Source: Streptomyces cyaneus
Lineage (GTDB): Bacteria > Actinomycetota > Actinomycetes > Streptomycetales > Streptomycetaceae
Length of the DNA stretch: 64,000 nt
Assembly: GCF_004028635.1 (NCBI RefSeq)
Contig: NZ_RQJW01000008.1
Coordinates: 124,001-188,000 of the forward strand
Direction of reading: 5' to 3'
The translations under genes and the position numbers were made by a program. This document shows positions 62,575-64,000 of this stretch, piece after piece; positions within the stretch are counted from its first letter, which is position 1, and each line of letters opens with the position of its first letter. Below the pieces are notes generated by a model. That model saw only the letters and a program-made list of their open reading frames with translations. It made no database searches and had not been told where the DNA came from.

Positions 62575-64000
62575 GCGCGCACCGCCCGCGTCACGGAGGG
62601 CAGTCCGGCCGGGGCCAAGGGGTCCTCGGCCGCGGCGGCCAGCGCCTGCCGGTACAGCTCGGCGTAACGCCCCACCCGCCCCGGATCGACCAGTTCGGGG
62701 TCGAAGTCCACGACGACGCGGCTGCCGTCCTCCAGCCCGTCCACCTCGAAGTCGACGCGGAACGGGAAACTGGGCTTGCCCGCCATCCACCAGCCGTCGG
62801 CGCGCAGGGCGGTCAGGCCGGTGAGACCGTCGTAAAGGTGGAAGTCGGTGTAGTTGAACGTGACGTCGAAGGCCGGACGGCCGAGACGGTTCTCGATCTC
62901 GGCCAGCGGAAACGCACGATGGGGCATGGACCGCCGCTCCGCCGTCATCGCGTCCCCGGCGAGATCCGCCCACGTCGCCGCGGTCCGCGCGAACCGCATG
63001 GGAAGCGTGTTCAGGTGGAGGCCCACCACCAGGTCGGAGTCCGCCGTCTCCGGGCGGGTGCTGACCACCACGCCGGTGACGACGTCCTCGTCGCGGCCCA
63101 GCCAGGCGCCGAGCGTCCAGGCGTGCACGCCCAGCACGAAGGCCTTGAGTGACGCCCCCGAGCGCCGCGCCGCGGACCGCAACGCCTCGACCAGCTCCGG
63201 CTCCAGGCCGAAGGCGTGCTGGTCGATCGCGTTCGCCGCGGCCGGACGGACGGCCGGGTCGATCAGCAGCACGGGCACGTCCGCCTCGGTCCGCCAGAAC
63301 TCCGCCGCCTCCAAGGAGGCGAGCGCCGCGGCCTCGGCGGCGGCGAAGTCCCGGTGGGCGCCGGCGGGCGGCTGCGGCAGACCGGGGGCGACACCGCGCA
63401 GCAACGCGTCGTACACCGTGAGCAGGTCCACGATCAGCCGGCCCAGCCCCCAGCCGTCGGCGATGGTGTGGTGGCAGGACAGCGCCACCTGGAAGGAGTC
63501 CCGCTCGGTCACGACATGGCAGCGCAGCAGCGGCGCGCCGCTCCAGTCGAAGGGGCGGTTCACCTGCTCCGCGCTCCACCGCCGGGCCATCTCGGCCGCC
63601 GCGTGCGGCCCGTCCGCGTCGGCCGACTCGACGGTGAGCCGCGGCTCTGCCTGGGCCCACACCAGCTGAGCGGGCACCGAGAAGGTCCCGAGGTCGAAGG
63701 AGGTGCGCAGCGCCGGGTGGCGGCGGGTCACCTCGGTCAGCGCTTCGCGGAACAGTGCCTCGTCGAAGGCGGCCCGGGTCCGCCAGCCCGTCCTGGAGTG
63801 GTACAGCTCCGGATCCCCGCTGGCCTCGCACAGGTAGATCATCCCGACCTGGAGCGCCGAGGCCGGTATCGCCTCGGTGACTCCGTCGGGCACCAGGGCC
63901 CGGTCGGCCGGGTCGAGCAGACCTTCGGGGGCCGGCCCGGCAGCACCGGACGCGGCTGCCACGGGGGTCTGCCCGGCGGTGGACTGTTCGATGTGGGCCG
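62571..64000 (-). CDS. NRPS C-terminal part: carrier-protein end and terminal condensation domain (truncated by window edge)
   Basis: At least 476 residues of an NRPS entering from the right. The first visible residues (AHIEQSTAGQTP) look like the last helix of a peptidyl-carrier protein plus linker. A condensation domain follows, with the catalytic motif VALSCHHTIADGWGLG (HHxxxDG, complete) and the later FNYTDFHLYDGL and RVDFEVDGLEDG. The protein ends right after the condensation domain (SVTRAVRA), with no thioesterase. It thus finishes as ...PCP-C, unusual unless the C domain condenses with a free amine, another protein or acts in release. An internal GTG at 63962 could start a free-standing condensation protein, but the carrier-like sequence continues upstream in frame. 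Confidence 0.8.
   Translation of the reverse strand, partial: AHIEQSTAGQTPVAAASGAAGPAPEGLLDPADRALVPDGVTEAIPASALQVGMIYLCEASGDPELYHSRTGWRTRAAFDEALFREALTEVTRRHPALRTSFDLGTFSVPAQLVWAQAEPRLTVESADADGPHAAAEMARRWSAEQVNRPFDWSGAPLLRCHVVTERDSFQVALSCHHTIADGWGLGRLIVDLLTVYDALLRGVAPGLPQPPAGAHRDFAAAEAAALASLEAAEFWRTEADVPVLLIDPAVRPAAANAIDQHAFGLEPELVEALRSAARRSGASLKAFVLGVHAWTLGAWLGRDEDVVTGVVVSTRPETADSDLVVGLHLNTLPMRFARTAATWADLAGDAMTAERRSMPHRAFPLAEIENRLGRPAFDVTFNYTDFHLYDGLTGLTALRADGWWMAGKPSFPFRVDFEVDGLEDGSRVVVDFDPELVDPGRVGRYAELYRQALAAAAEDPLAPAGLPSVTRAVRA

Overview
The window reads as a stretch of a Streptomyces (or very close actinomycete) chromosome. GC is very high, starts are often GTG or TTG, stops and starts commonly overlap (ATGA, GTGA, TGATG), and the content is typical of the genus: a ram/amf-type morphogen locus, a lasso peptide locus, F420-type enzymes, a PucR regulator and NarL-type two-component genes. 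No rRNA, tRNA, CRISPR array, transposase or phage gene was seen.

Layout. 1-9.6 kb: mixed housekeeping (truncated SGNH hydrolase, small conserved protein, a lone GluA-type ABC ATPase, CocE/NonD hydrolase, membrane-anchored unknown, secreted gamma-glutamyltranspeptidase, ClpC-like chaperone). 9.8-14.4 kb: a complete lasso peptide operon on the minus strand (precursor, asparagine-synthetase-like cyclase, RRE protein, B2 protease, ABC exporter). The 36-residue precursor carries a core of the citrulassin type. 14.7-18.0 kb: methionine aminopeptidase divergent from an XRE regulator, then a large low-complexity protein. 18.2-27.1 kb: a reductive pyrimidine/hydantoin catabolic set (two beta-ureidopropionase-like amidohydrolases, class III aminotransferase, PucR regulator, dihydropyrimidinase/hydantoinase, F420-type LLM oxidoreductase, NCS1 permease). 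27.1-36.7 kb: DUF3558-like protein, CMD-family protein, two-component pair, Uma2 protein, a cytoplasmic GGT-like protein, inositol-monophosphatase-like enzyme, unknown protein, carotenoid-type FAD oxidoreductase.

36.8-44.4 kb: an ebo-type cluster (eboC, TIM-barrel isomerase, eboA, eboB, eboE, alkaline-phosphatase-family enzyme) ending in a translationally coupled cytochrome P450. eboC carries an internal 36-bp repeat array next to what looks like a dispersed Streptomyces palindrome. 44.4-52.2 kb: macro-domain protein, then a ramCSAB-R-like class III lanthipeptide locus with a 46-residue SapB-like precursor, a 10-bp hairpin after the precursor gene, and an orphan regulator whose receiver domain has lost key residues. 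52.5-59.4 kb: FAD monooxygenase, lipoprotein, NmtR-like metal sensor with a clear operator, Ada/AlkA and Ogt DNA repair genes, small secreted protein, sirtuin, orphan VapB-like antitoxin, alpha/beta hydrolase. 59.5-64 kb: the 3' end of a biosynthetic operon (NRPS carrier/condensation end, ATP-grasp ligase, SnoaL-like protein, aldehyde dehydrogenase) running off the right edge.

How they work together: three separate specialised-metabolite loci (lasso, class III lanthipeptide, NRPS/ATP-grasp) and the ebo cluster are interspersed with catabolic and repair genes. Many gene junctions carry short tandem duplications (7, 14, 16, 28 and 36 bp), a recurrent feature of this window.
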